Shown: piece by piece, positions 23,071 through 30,614 of the stretch
Numbering within the stretch: position 1 is the stretch's first letter
Layout: each line of letters starts with the position of its first letter
Origin: Oscillospiraceae bacterium
GTDB lineage: Bacteria; Bacillota; Clostridia; Oscillospirales; Acutalibacteraceae
Assembly (NCBI GenBank): GCA_015065795.1
Contig: SVPO01000010.1
Location: forward strand, 1-35,188
Direction: 5' to 3'
DNA length: 35,188 bases
The notes under the pieces: generated by a model
Told to the model about the DNA's origin: nothing
Database searches by the model: none
The model's input: only the letters and a program-made list of their open reading frames with translations
Translations under genes and position numbers: made by a program

Positions 23071-24453
23071 ATGAATCCCACCGATAAGACAATGGACAAG
23101 ATCATAGCCCTGTGTAAAAACAGAGGCTTCATCTTCCCCGGCAGCGAGATCTACGGCGGTCTTGCCAACACCTGGGACTACGGTCCTCTGGGTGCCCGTC
23201 TGAAGAACAACGTCAAGGATACCTGGAGAAAGCGTTTCATCCAGGAGCGTCACAACAGCTACGAGGTCGACGCCGACATCCTGATGAACCCCCGTGTATG
23301 GGAAGCCAGCGGCCACGTTGCCAGCTTCTCCGATCCTCTGCTGGACTGCAAGGAATGCAAGATGCGCCACCGCGCCGACAACCTCATCGATGACTTCGAT
23401 CCCAACGCTCACGCTGACGGCATGACCAAGGAAGAAATGTTCGAGTTCATCAAGGCACATTCCATTCCCTGCCCCCATTGCGGCAAGCACAACTTCACCG
23501 GCATCCGTGAGTTCAACCTCATGTTCGCCACCGAGCGCGGCGTCACCGAGGGCAAGAAGACCACCATCTACCTCCGTCCGGAGAACGCTCAGGGCGAGTA
23601 CGTCAACTTCCTGAACGTGCAGCGCACCATGCGCGCCAAGCTGCCCTTCTCCATCGGTCAGATCGGTAAGGCTTTCCGCAACGAGATCACCCCGGGCAAC
23701 TTCACCTTCCGCACCATCGAGTTCGAACAGATGGAGTTCCAGACCTTCTGCAAGGAAGGCACCGACACCGATCTGTACGAATACTTCAAGGAGTACGGCA
23801 GAAAGTACTACGAGGATCTGGGCATCGCTCCCGATCATCTGAGATATCACGACCACGAAAAGCTGGCTCACTACGCCAAGGCTGCCTGCGACATCGAATT
23901 CCTGTTCCCCACTCTGGGCTGGGGCGAGATCAACGGCACCCACAACCGCACCGACTTTGACCTGACCAGACATCAGGAATACAGCGGTCAGAAGATGGAT
24001 TATCTCGATCCCGTCACCAACGAGAAGTTCATCCCCTACATCATCGAGTCCACCTACGGCCTTGACCGTACCGTCCTTGCGCTGCTGTGCGAGGCATACG
24101 ACGAGGAGGTCGTGGACGCCGAGAAGGGCGACGTGCGCGTGGTCCTGCATCTGAGCCCCGTTGTGGCTCCCTACAAGGCTGCGGTTCTGCCTCTGTCCAA
24201 GAAGCTGTCCGAGGGCGCAATGGCCATCCGCGACCAGCTGAGCAAGTATTTCATGACCGACTTTGACGAGACCGGTTCCATCGGCAAGCGCTACCGCCGT
24301 CAGGACGAGGTCGGTACTCCCTTCTGCATCACCTACGACTTCGAGTCGGAGACCGACGGCTGCGTCACCGTCCGTGACCGCGATACCATGGAGCAGGTTC
24401 GTATGCCCATCGCCGATCTGGCTTCCTACATCGAAGATCGAATCAAGTTCTGA
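23071..24453 (+). CDS. glyS: Glycyl-tRNA synthetase, alpha2 type
   Basis: 460 residues. ATG preceded by GGAAGGA at 6 bases. This is the single-chain class II enzyme (GlyQS/Gly1-like): KNRGFIFPGSEIYGGLANTWDYGPLGARLKNN at the start, ERGVTEGKKTTIYLRPENAQGEYVNF, motif 2 FRNEITPGNFTFRTIEFEQMEFQ, STYGLDRTVLALLCEAY (motif 3), and a C-terminal anticodon-binding domain with HLSPVVAPYKAAVLPL. A zinc-like insertion CKECK...CPHCGKH is present. It charges tRNA-Gly. The codon use is smoother than in neighbouring genes, as expected for a highly expressed gene. It has its own promoter and a strong terminator. Starts and ends fit the family. Confidence 0.97.
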   Translation: MNPTDKTMDKIIALCKNRGFIFPGSEIYGGLANTWDYGPLGARLKNNVKDTWRKRFIQERHNSYEVDADILMNPRVWEASGHVASFSDPLLDCKECKMRHRADNLIDDFDPNAHADGMTKEEMFEFIKAHSIPCPHCGKHNFTGIREFNLMFATERGVTEGKKTTIYLRPENAQGEYVNFLNVQRTMRAKLPFSIGQIGKAFRNEITPGNFTFRTIEFEQMEFQTFCKEGTDTDLYEYFKEYGRKYYEDLGIAPDHLRYHDHEKLAHYAKAACDIEFLFPTLGWGEINGTHNRTDFDLTRHQEYSGQKMDYLDPVTNEKFIPYIIESTYGLDRTVLALLCEAYDEEVVDAEKGDVRVVLHLSPVVAPYKAAVLPLSKKLSEGAMAIRDQLSKYFMTDFDETGSIGKRYRRQDEVGTPFCITYDFESETDGCVTVRDRDTMEQVRMPIADLASYIEDRIKF

Positions 24454-24469
24454 TTTTTCTGAAATAATG

Positions 24470-24511
24470 AACGGCACTGCTTCGGGAAATTCCCGTTGCA
24501 GTGCCGTTTTT
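24470..24511. terminator. Terminator after glyS, probably bidirectional
   Basis: AACGGCACTGC pairs with GCAGTGCCGTT and CGGGA with TCCCG, with a 2-base internal mismatch; TTTTT follows on the plus strand. The convergent gene's stop is at 24514, so the same hairpin, with TTCATTATTTC after it, can end that transcript too. Confidence 0.9.
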
Positions 24512-24513
24512 GC

Positions 24514-25032
24514 TTATTCTTCTGTCGGTGTTTCCTTCTCCTGCCGCGCCTGCAGCCGCTCGGCGATAAGGCTGTCAAGGCGAGTGAAGTTCTTCATATT
24601 GGAGGTAAACCGCAACAGCTCATTTTTATCCGCATCGTAACAAACTATCTCGGATAATACCGCACTCTTGCCGCCGGTTGCGCAGTAACCTGCCACGCCA
24701 TAGGTCGGCGTGGAATCATCAGCGCGGTTAAAGGTCAGCTTCTTTGCGATATCGTCAAGCGAAACGGTGCGCTTTTTCTTCCAGCGCGGATAATACATCA
24801 CGTTATCCCCGTCGACTTTTACGCAGGGACGCAATCCGCAGTACACGGAAAATATTCCCAGAGCAGCAAACAGCGCGAATCCTCCGATAAGCAGCGGAAA
24901 GGTTCCATCCTCAGTGACCTCCGGCGCAGTGATCTGCAGCACGGTCACGCCGGCGATACCGGCAAGACCGATGAGCGCGAGGATTATGCCAAGTGTCACA
25001 TTGGGCTGCTTTTTGCTTACGGTGAATTTCAT
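24514..25032 (-). CDS. Small membrane protein with C-terminal soluble domain, unknown function
   Basis: 172 residues from the ATG at 25032, which has GAGGGGA about 8 bases upstream; an ATG six codons earlier is less likely. Two membrane helices at about 13-34 and 46-69 are followed by a soluble part: RPCVKVDGDNVMYYPRWKKKRTVSLDDIAKKLTF..., ending with NELLRFTSNMKNFTRLDSLIAERLQ. The pattern (short strands, then 'F+SxxxN...LxxLI') resembles bacterial PH-like domains of two-helix membrane proteins in Clostridia. I do not know its role. It is divergent from the XRE-superoxide reductase gene, with separate consensus promoters within 110 bases, so shared control is possible. Confidence 0.75.
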   Translation of the reverse strand: MKFTVSKKQPNVTLGIILALIGLAGIAGVTVLQITAPEVTEDGTFPLLIGGFALFAALGIFSVYCGLRPCVKVDGDNVMYYPRWKKKRTVSLDDIAKKLTFNRADDSTPTYGVAGYCATGGKSAVLSEIVCYDADKNELLRFTSNMKNFTRLDSLIAERLQARQEKETPTEE

Positions 25033-25068
25033 TATTTCTTCCCCTCTCATTTCGACATTTTCGTGTCA

Positions 25069-25097
25069 ATTATACTGCTCCACAAAGATCAAGTCAA
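25069..25097 (-). promoter_or_regulatory. Sigma-A promoter of the small membrane protein gene
   Basis: Minus strand: TTGACT (25092-25097), 17-base spacer, TATAAT (25069-25074). Confidence 0.75.
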
Positions 25098-25117
25098 TAG
25101 ATTCCACGCAGCGCAGG

Positions 25118-25146
25118 TTGTCACGGTGACGCGGATGGTGTATGAT
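25118..25146 (+). promoter_or_regulatory. Sigma-A promoter of the XRE-superoxide reductase gene
   Basis: TTGTCA (25118-25123), 17-base spacer, TATGAT (25141-25146); the ATG follows about 30 bases later. It is divergent from, and 21 bases from, the membrane-protein promoter. Confidence 0.75.
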
Positions 25147-25176
25147 ATGCTCACAGATATCCGCAGAGGAGGAATT

Positions 25177-25770
25177 ATGATGGACACCTACATCACCGGC
25201 GCAGTGATCCGCAGACTGCGCGAGGAGTGCGGTCTTACCCAGACCGAGCTGGGGGAACGCATAGGCGTGAGCTGCAAGACCGTTTCCAAATGGGAGACCG
25301 CCAAGGGTCTGCCCGATATTACGCTCATCGAGCCGCTGGCTGCCGCTCTGGGCGTATCGGTGCTGGAGCTGATGTCCGGCAGCACGGTGACCAACCGCAA
25401 CACCTCCTCCAATCTGCTGCGCTCGGGCTTTTACGTCTGTCCGCTGTGCGGCAACGTGATACACTCCATGGGCGAGGCGGTAGTGTGCTGCTGCGGCATC
25501 ACTCTGCCCCGTCTGGAAGCCGAGGAGATAAGCGAGGGGCACGAGGTGGAGATAGAGCAGGTGGAGGACGAGCACTTCATTACCGTCCGCCACGACATGA
25601 CCAAGAGCCACTACATTTCCTTCATCGCCCTTGTGACCACCGATCGTATGCAGCTGGTGAAGCTCTATCCCGAGGGCAACGCAGAAACCCGTCTGCCGCG
25701 ATGCAGACGAGGCACGCTGTACATCTTCTGCAACCGCCACGGACTGATGAAAATGAGATTCCCGAAATAA
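25177..25770 (+). CDS. XRE-family regulator fused to a desulfoferrodoxin/superoxide reductase domain
   Basis: 197 residues from the first of two adjacent ATGs (25177 or 25180) after AGAGGAGG. Residues 8-62 are an XRE helix-turn-helix (TQTELGERIGVSCKTVSKWETAKGLPDI). Residues 84-197 match desulfoferrodoxin: a desulforedoxin-like Cys site (Cys88, Cys91, Cys104, Cys105) and all five ligands of the superoxide-reducing iron: His122 (GHEVEI), His139 and His145 (HDMTKSH, the HPMxxxH motif), Cys185 and His188 (FCNRHGL). The sequence therefore keeps a complete iron centre, so it could reduce superoxide or, more likely, use the centre to sense it and alter DNA binding. Fusions of this kind are known among Clostridia regulators. 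Targets are unknown; the divergent membrane-protein gene is a candidate. Confidence 0.9.
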   Translation: MMDTYITGAVIRRLREECGLTQTELGERIGVSCKTVSKWETAKGLPDITLIEPLAAALGVSVLELMSGSTVTNRNTSSNLLRSGFYVCPLCGNVIHSMGEAVVCCCGITLPRLEAEEISEGHEVEIEQVEDEHFITVRHDMTKSHYISFIALVTTDRMQLVKLYPEGNAETRLPRCRRGTLYIFCNRHGLMKMRFPK

Positions 25771-25822
25771 AAAAATATCAGGTCTGCCGCTGAGTTTGTT
25801 CTGCGGCAGACCTGTTGTTTTA
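25769..25822. terminator. Bidirectional terminator between the XRE-SOR and DUF1836 genes
   Basis: A perfect 12-bp stem CAGGTCTGCCGC / GCGGCAGACCTG (25779-25790, 25803-25814). The plus strand continues TTGTTTTA; the minus strand continues with a T-rich run complementary to AATAAAAAAATAT (from 25767). Both convergent genes end within 41 bases. Confidence 0.9.
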
Positions 25823-25854
25823 TACTATGAGCTGTGTGCGATGCATTTTCATCG

Positions 25855-26388
25855 TCACGCGCCGGCGGTATCTGCACCCTCCGGCTTGCGTTCCTCGAGG
25901 CTGCTGTTGACGAAGATGACGTGGCAGGCGGCGGTGAGCACGCTGCGGATGAGGGTCTTTTCACCGGTGTTGGTCACGCCGATGTTGTCCAGCTTATCCT
26001 TCTGTCCGCTGATGTAGCGCAGGATGTTGTCCAGCTCAGAACGGAAGTATTCGTAGGCGGTACGGGGGTCGTAGATGGCGCGCTGCATCTGCAGCAGGCG
26101 GATGATCGCCTCCATGGACACCACGTTCTTTGCCACGCTGACGAAAAACAGATAGCCTATCTGCTCGGCACGGTACTGCTTTCTCACCGGAGGATCGATA
26201 ACGCCCTTCTTGACGTAGTTGCTGATCATGGAGATGGTCAGCTCGGTGCAGCCAAGGGGCATCATGCAGCTGTTTATGAACCTGGCGACCTGTTCCAGAT
26301 ACAGCCCCATATCGGGAAGCTCGCTGTAGGGCGGCAGGCTGAAATCATTTACCTTTTTTGCAAAGGCGGCTTTGATATTCTTTTCCAT
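25855..26388 (-). CDS. DUF1836 family protein
   Basis: 177 residues. The DUF1836 core is recognisable: YSELPDMGLYLEQVARFIN, LTISMISNYVKKGVIDPPVRKQYRAEQIGYLFFVSVAKNVVSMEAIIRLL. The first part resembles a MerR-like helix-turn-helix (MISNYVKKGVI...P), so the family is thought to bind DNA, but no function is established. The C-terminus (TGEKTLIRSVLTAACHVIFVN) is hydrophobic-amphipathic. No ribosome site precedes the ATG; instead a -10 hexamer ends 6 bases before it, so the mRNA may be leaderless (see findings). It is divergent from the DegV gene and convergent with XRE-SOR. Confidence 0.85.
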   Translation of the reverse strand: MEKNIKAAFAKKVNDFSLPPYSELPDMGLYLEQVARFINSCMMPLGCTELTISMISNYVKKGVIDPPVRKQYRAEQIGYLFFVSVAKNVVSMEAIIRLLQMQRAIYDPRTAYEYFRSELDNILRYISGQKDKLDNIGVTNTGEKTLIRSVLTAACHVIFVNSSLEERKPEGADTAGA

Positions 26389-26394
26389 GACTGT

Positions 26395-26424
26395 ATTTTA
26401 TCACGTTTGGTCAATATCTGTCAA
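26395..26424 (-). promoter_or_regulatory. Promoter of the DUF1836 gene, abutting the start codon
   Basis: Minus strand: TTGACA (26419-26424), 18-base spacer, TAAAAT (26395-26400). The predicted start is at or within a base or two of the ATG (26388). Confidence 0.65.
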
Positions 26425-26442
26425 CAGGCTTTTTATTTCCTC

Positions 26443-26471
26443 TTGACAAGCTTTTGAATAACTGATATACT
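26443..26471 (+). promoter_or_regulatory. Sigma-A promoter of the DegV gene
   Basis: TTGACA (26443-26448), 17-base spacer, TATACT (26466-26471). The leader is about 85 bases and contains short inverted repeats (CGGTT/AACCG; GCATCG/CGATGC). Confidence 0.8.
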
Positions 26472-26562
26472 GTAAGCAACGGTTTTTTGATAACCGATTG
26501 CGTGCGTCGCTTGCATCGAACCAAAGCCGATGCGCATCAATTCTTATCACGAGGTATTAGCC

Positions 26563-27405
26563 ATGATAAAGCTGTTAGTCGATTCTTCCGCCGATCTTTC
26601 CGCCGAAGCCCTTGCTCGGATGGGTGCCGTCTCTGTTCCTCTGGGTGTCACCATTCAGGGCGGCGATTATCTGGACGGCGTCGATCTGAGCCGTGACCGC
26701 TTCTATGAAATGCTGACCGACGCGTCCGAGTTTCCCAAGACCACCATGCCCTCCCCTGCAGCATTCGTCGAGCATTTTGAGCGCGCAAAAAACAGCGGCG
26801 ACCAGCTTATCTGCATACTGCTGTCCTCCGCGCTGAGCGGAACCTATCAGAGTGCCGTCACCGCAAAGGCCATGGTGGACTACGACGGCATTTTCATCGT
26901 GGATTCCCTTGCCGCTGCCAGCTGCATCCGTATCCTCGCCGAGCACGCAGAGCGCCTCATCACCGACGGGCACACTGCCGGGGAGATCGTGCTGAGCCTT
27001 GAGCAGCTCAAGGGACGTGTGCACGTTTATGCGGCGCTGGACACCCTTGAGTATCTCTACAAGGGCGGTCGCCTGAGCCGCGCCGCCGCTGCCGTGGGCA
27101 CCATCGCCAACCTCAAGCCCATTGTCACCTTTGACGGGAACGGCTCGGTGGTGGTGTGCAAGAAATCTCTCTCCAGAGCACGGGCACGAACCGATCTGAT
27201 GGAGATCATCAGGTCAAAGAACATCGACCCTGCCTTCCCTGTTTATTCCCTCTACACCAGCGGCACGGAGAACGTGGAGTATCTGGAGCAGCAGATCGCT
27301 GACGCAGGTATCAATCTCACCGAGCGTACCCAGATCGGCCCTGCCATCGGATCCCACGTGGGGCCCGGCGTGTACGGACTGTTCATCGTGGAGCGCGAGA
27401 GCTGA
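26563..27405 (+). CDS. DegV family fatty-acid-binding protein
   Basis: 280 residues from the ATG at 26563, which has GAGGT 8 bases upstream; an in-frame ATG 11 codons earlier lacks a site. DegV signatures: KLLVDSSADLS at the start, KTTMPSPAAFVEHF, LLSSALSGTYQSA, FIVDSLAAASC, EYLYKGGRLSRAAAAVGTIANLKPI and the C-terminal IGPAIGSHVGPGVYGLFIV. Members bind a fatty acid; FakB relatives present it to the kinase FakA for phosphorylation. No fakA is seen here. It is transcribed alone from its own promoter. Confidence 0.93.
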   Translation: MIKLLVDSSADLSAEALARMGAVSVPLGVTIQGGDYLDGVDLSRDRFYEMLTDASEFPKTTMPSPAAFVEHFERAKNSGDQLICILLSSALSGTYQSAVTAKAMVDYDGIFIVDSLAAASCIRILAEHAERLITDGHTAGEIVLSLEQLKGRVHVYAALDTLEYLYKGGRLSRAAAAVGTIANLKPIVTFDGNGSVVVCKKSLSRARARTDLMEIIRSKNIDPAFPVYSLYTSGTENVEYLEQQIADAGINLTERTQIGPAIGSHVGPGVYGLFIVERES

Positions 27406-27452
27406 CCCTTCTGATTTTTCCTCTTAACATAAATCCCCTCCATCCCATCCAA

Positions 27453-27495
27453 AGAAAGAACGCACACCGGTGGATTTCCGGCGTGCGCTCTTTCT
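27453..27495 (-). terminator. Hairpin terminator at the end of the unknown exported-protein gene
   Basis: An 18-bp stem that contains two A-C mismatches if read as plus-strand RNA but two G-U pairs as minus-strand RNA, so it folds better on the minus strand. It lies 12 bases beyond the stop at 27508. The minus-strand tail TTCTTTCTTT is T-rich. It can also stop the convergent DegV transcript. Confidence 0.7.
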
Positions 27496-27507
27496 GTTTA
27501 TAGCAGA

Positions 27508-28113
27508 TTATTCTGTGGTAACGTCACTTATTGAGGGAGAGATCTCTTTGAGATAGATTATATCGTTTTCCTTGCAGTAATCGATGATGGACTGCAGGTG
27601 TTCTTTGGTCTGAGCGTTTTCCAGCTTGTTCCACACCGTATCGGCGTGGGCGCGGTAGATTTCTGCATCATCAATATACAGTTCTGCCAGCAGACCCGAG
27701 CTTGAATAATTTTCATACTTCTTAGCCAGGAACTCGGTGTAAGCCACGAAGAAACAGCAGTCGCGGTACAGGATGGCAGTTTGGTCGCTGGAGTCGTCTG
27801 GCACTATCTCATTGAACTGCTGCTCGTAACTGACAAGAAAGTTGTAGTCCTCAAAGTCGCCTTCCATGTTGATGACATCCTCAATGATGAGGTCGAAGCT
27901 ATCATTTCTTACGTCTCTGACAAGGGCATAGCACTGCGCATATTCCTGACGATAGGGCTGCTGCTCAAAGGGATTTCCTGAGGCATATTGTTCCTGACCG
28001 TCATTGGCTATCATTGATAAACACGACGATGAAAGCAGACAGCTCAGCACTGCGGCTACAATCATCGCCGCCCGGACGATGTGTTTTCCGACACTGTGTT
28101 CGTTGTTTTCCAT
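27508..28113 (-). CDS. Exported or lipid-anchored protein of unknown function
   Basis: 201 residues from the ATG at 28113, chosen for GGGGAGA about 8 bases upstream; an earlier ATG at 28173 is less likely. The N-terminus (MENNEHSVGKHIVRAAMIVAAVLSCLLSSSCLSM) is a signal with a possible but non-standard lipobox (SSSC). The mature part is acidic and helical: PYRQEYAQCYALVRDVRNDSFDLIIEDVINMEGDFEDYNFLVSYEQQFNEIVP, then Tyr/Asp-rich helices and KEHLQSIIDYCKENDIIYLKEI. No motif or family is recognised. The base composition is clearly richer in A and T than the neighbours, a possible sign of acquired DNA. It is convergent with DegV and is followed, upstream, by the end of the pyr operon. Confidence 0.75.
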   Translation of the reverse strand: MENNEHSVGKHIVRAAMIVAAVLSCLLSSSCLSMIANDGQEQYASGNPFEQQPYRQEYAQCYALVRDVRNDSFDLIIEDVINMEGDFEDYNFLVSYEQQFNEIVPDDSSDQTAILYRDCCFFVAYTEFLAKKYENYSSSGLLAELYIDDAEIYRAHADTVWNKLENAQTKEHLQSIIDYCKENDIIYLKEISPSISDVTTE

Positions 28114-28179
28114 TATTAATTTCTCCCCCTGCTGTTTGTTTCGCTTTGATTGTATCATATTTTTCCAATACAATCAACA

Positions 28180-28213
28180 GAGCCGCCGCAGATTGATTAT
28201 TCTGCAGCGGCTC
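28180..28213 (-). terminator. Terminator of the pyr operon
   Basis: GAGCCGCCGCAG (28180-28191) pairs with CTGCAGCGGCTC (28202-28213); the one unmatched position becomes a G-U pair in minus-strand RNA. It starts 9 bases beyond the pyrI stop. The tail TGTTGATTGTATTGG is T-rich but not a clean run. Confidence 0.72.
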
Positions 28214-28221
28214 CATGCTCT

Positions 28222-28659
28222 TTATTTTCTCTTGTCCACTTCCGCCTTGGATTCGCAGTAGATGCAGCGGTAGGTGCGGGTCTCGCGGTCGGTGAGGCGG
28301 AAGACCTGCTTGAGGTCCTGCTCCACCGAGGTGATGCATCGGGGATTGCGGCAGCGGATGACATCGGTAATGGTCTCGGGAGGGGTGAGGTTGGTGTGCT
28401 TGACCGACTTGCCGTCGCGGATGACGTTGACGGTGACGCCCGGGTCGAGATAGGCAATGATGTCCATGTCGATATCGATGACCGAATCGATCTTGATGAT
28501 GTCCTTTTTGCCCATCTTGGCGCTGCCGGCGTTCTTGATGACCGCCACGGAGCAGTCAAGGTCGCCCAGACCGAGGAAGTGATAGAGCTGCATGCCCTTG
28601 CCTGCCTCGATGTGGTCGATGACGATGCCGTTGGTGATAGGAGCGATAATCATATTCAT
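28222..28659 (-). CDS. pyrI: Aspartate carbamoyltransferase regulatory chain
   Basis: 145 residues, close to the usual 150. The nucleotide-binding domain begins with NGIVIDHIEAGKG and contains KMGKKDIIKIDSV and NVIRDGKSVKH. The zinc domain has Cys103, Cys108, Cys132 and Cys135 (CRNPRC, CIYC), which hold the contact with PyrB. It makes the transcarbamoylase sensitive to ATP, CTP and UTP. AAGGGAGGA lies just upstream; the start is the first ATG, or the ATG two codons later (28653), which has better spacing. It follows pyrB by 9 bases and ends the operon, with a terminator just after. Confidence 0.95.
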   Translation of the reverse strand: MNMIIAPITNGIVIDHIEAGKGMQLYHFLGLGDLDCSVAVIKNAGSAKMGKKDIIKIDSVIDIDMDIIAYLDPGVTVNVIRDGKSVKHTNLTPPETITDVIRCRNPRCITSVEQDLKQVFRLTDRETRTYRCIYCESKAEVDKRK

Positions 28660-28668
28660 TTTCCTCCC

Positions 28669-29583
28669 TTAAGCCAGCTCAAGGAGCTTGAGAATCAGCG
28701 CCATGCGGATGTACTTGCCGTTGAGTGCCTGAGTGAAATAGCAGGCACGGGGGTCGTCGTCCACCGACGCGGCGATCTCGTTGACACGGGGCAGCGGATG
28801 GAGCACGCACATATCGTCCTTGGCGGAAGTCATCTTCTCGGGGGTGAGGATGTAGCTGTCCTTGAGGCGGATGTAGTCAGCCTCGTTGAAGAAACGCTCG
28901 CGCTGCACACGGGTCATGTAGAGGATATCCAGCTCGGGCATGACGTCCATGAGCGATTCGGTCTCGATGAAGGTGACGTTGGGGTTGCCCTCCAGCTCAC
29001 TGCGCAGGTAGCTGGGAATCTTCAGCTCCTCGGGGGAGATGAAGATGAACTTTGTGTTCTCGTAGCGCGCAAGGGCGTTGGCGAGGGAATGGACGGTGCG
29101 TCCGAACTTCAGGTCGCCGCAGAAGCCCACGGTCAGTCCGGAGAGGGTGTTCTTTTTGCGGCGGATGGTGATGAGGTCGGTGAGGGTCTGGGTGGGATGG
29201 TTGTGACCGCCGTCGCCTGCGTTGATGATGGGCACGCCCGACTTCATGGAAGCCACAAGCGGCGCACCCTCCTTGGGGTGGCGCATGGCGATGATGTCGG
29301 CATAGCCGCTGACCACGCGGACGGTGTCGGAAACGCTCTCGCCCTTGGAGGCAGACGAGCTGCTTGCCTCGGAGAAGCCCAGCACGTTGCCGCCCAGCTC
29401 CATCATCGCCGCCTCAAAGCTGAGACGGGTGCGGGTGGAGGGCTCGAAGAACAGGGTGGCAAGTTTTTTGCCGCGGCATTTGTCGGCGTATTTCGCCGGA
29501 TGCTCTATGATATCCTCGCCAAGGTCGATAAGCTCGTCGATCTCGGCAGGAGTAAGATCAAGAATGTCGATCAGATGCTTCAT
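28669..29583 (-). CDS. pyrB: Aspartate carbamoyltransferase catalytic chain
   Basis: 304 residues from the ATG at 29583 (GAAAGGA about 11 bases upstream); the open frame runs 16 codons further but without a site. Key motifs: [13 protein letters not shown] at 45-57 (Ser49-Thr50-Arg51-Thr52-Arg53, carbamoyl-phosphate loop), [19 protein letters not shown], and HPLPR at 262-266. It condenses carbamoyl phosphate and aspartate in UMP synthesis. The presence of pyrI next to it means the hetero-dodecamer (class B-type) enzyme. It follows pyrE by 90 bases, which contain a small hairpin around the pyrE stop. Confidence 0.97.
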   Translation of the reverse strand: MKHLIDILDLTPAEIDELIDLGEDIIEHPAKYADKCRGKKLATLFFEPSTRTRLSFEAAMMELGGNVLGFSEASSSSASKGESVSDTVRVVSGYADIIAMRHPKEGAPLVASMKSGVPIINAGDGGHNHPTQTLTDLITIRRKKNTLSGLTVGFCGDLKFGRTVHSLANALARYENTKFIFISPEELKIPSYLRSELEGNPNVTFIETESLMDVMPELDILYMTRVQRERFFNEADYIRLKDSYILTPEKMTSAKDDMCVLHPLPRVNEIAASVDDDPRACYFTQALNGKYIRMALILKLLELA

Positions 29584-29660
29584 CCTGTGACTATTCCTTT
29601 CGTGAATTTGCTGAGGTGATGATTCGGTCATCTATCCGACCGGAAACCAAAAGCCCCGTT

Positions 29661-29677
29661 CTGATAACGCGTATCAG
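29661..29677 (-). other. Small hairpin over the pyrE stop codon
   Basis: Minus-strand CTGATA-CGCGT-TATCAG, then AACGGGGCTTTTGG. The arm contains the pyrE stop codon. It is too short for a confident terminator but might cause some polarity before pyrB. Confidence 0.3.
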
Positions 29678-30330
29678 ACTGTTGCGCCGTAGACGGACAG
29701 GTAGTTTCTGATTCTCTCCACGTCCTCGGCGTTCTTGCCGCCCTCCTCGAGGTACTCGATGATGTCGTAGACATCCACGACGGAGTAGACGGGGAATCCG
29801 AATTCGTCGGCGATCTCCTGAATGGCACCCTTGTCGCCCTTGCCCTTTTCCTTGCGGTCAACCATGATGAAAGCGGCGGCAACCTTTGCGCCCTCGATGG
29901 TGGACAGGTTGTCGATGCTCTCGCGGATGGCGGTGCCGGCGGTGACGACGTCCTCGGTGATGACGATCTCCTCACCGGGAGTGGGAACATAACCGACGAA
30001 GATGCCGCCCTCGCCGTGATCCTTGGCTTCCTTGCGGTTGAAGAAGAAGGGCACGTTCAGGCCGTTCTTTGCCAGAGCCACGGAGACGGAAACGGCGATG
30101 GGAATACCCTTGTAGGCAGGACCGTAGAGGACGGTGGGCTTGCTGCCCAGCTTCTCGAAATATGCCTTGGCGTAGAATTCGCCCAGCTTGGCGATCTCCT
30201 CGCCGGTCTTGATCATGCCTGCGTTGACAAAATATGGGATCTTTCTGCCACTCTTGGCGGTGAAGTCACCAAACCTGAGAACGCCTGCGCTCTCAAGGAA
30301 CTGAATAAATTCTCTCTTGTAGGTTTCCAT
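29674..30330 (-). CDS. pyrE: Orotate phosphoribosyltransferase
   Basis: 218 residues from the ATG at 30330, preceded by AAGGAAGGA at 8 bases; the open frame extends upstream to 30423 through repeat DNA, but that part has no site. The PRPP-binding motif VITEDVVTAGTA is at 123-134. Other features: KSGRKIPYFVNAG near the N-terminus (orotate/PRPP contacts), LYGPAYKGIPIAVSVSVAL and FFFNRKEAKDHGEGG. It joins orotate to PRPP to give OMP. It is separated from pyrF by about 910 bases of repeats rather than the few bases expected inside an operon. Confidence 0.96.
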   Translation of the reverse strand: METYKREFIQFLESAGVLRFGDFTAKSGRKIPYFVNAGMIKTGEEIAKLGEFYAKAYFEKLGSKPTVLYGPAYKGIPIAVSVSVALAKNGLNVPFFFNRKEAKDHGEGGIFVGYVPTPGEEIVITEDVVTAGTAIRESIDNLSTIEGAKVAAAFIMVDRKEKGKGDKGAIQEIADEFGFPVYSVVDVYDIIEYLEEGGKNAEDVERIRNYLSVYGATV

Positions 30331-30379
30331 TGTGATTATCCTTCCTTTCTGATTGTCTTGTTCGCTCTTTTGAATCCGT

Positions 30380-30490
30380 TGAGGGATACTCCCTCCACCG
30401 CTTCGCGGTCCTCCCTCCCTCAAAGAGGGAGTCTGTTATGTGCCCCTGCGCAAGGGGAGGTGGCGCGGCGCAGCCGTGTCGGAGGGGTCG
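30380..30490. repeat. Palindrome-rich element next to pyrE
   Basis: Contains ACCGC-TTC-GCGGT, a perfect 7-bp hairpin CTCCCTC-AAA-GAGGGAG (30415-30431), and CCCCTGCGCAAGGGG, followed by GGTGGCGCGGCGCAGCCGTG. No open frame of note. This style of C/T-rich and G/A-rich hairpin is typical of dispersed intergenic repeats in gut Clostridia, from memory of the group; only a genome search can prove copy number. Confidence 0.55.
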
Positions 30491-30557
30491 AGGGGGCTTA
30501 CGGGTCGTGGGATGCTTATTCTCGATGTGAGTTGCCCTTGTGCAAACCGGCGGCTTT

Positions 30558-30610
30558 TCAATCCCTCAGTCTGCTTCGCAGACAGCTCCCTTTACACAAG
30601 GGAGCCAAGA
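30558..30610. repeat. Two adjacent hairpins, dispersed palindromic element
   Basis: GTCTGC-TTC-GCAGAC (30569-30583) is followed immediately by GCTCCCTT-TACAC-AAGGGAGC (30585-30605). The unit abuts the 96-bp array, whose first copy starts at 30615. It may be a REP-like or MITE-like element. Confidence 0.6.
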
Positions 30611-30614
30611 TGGA

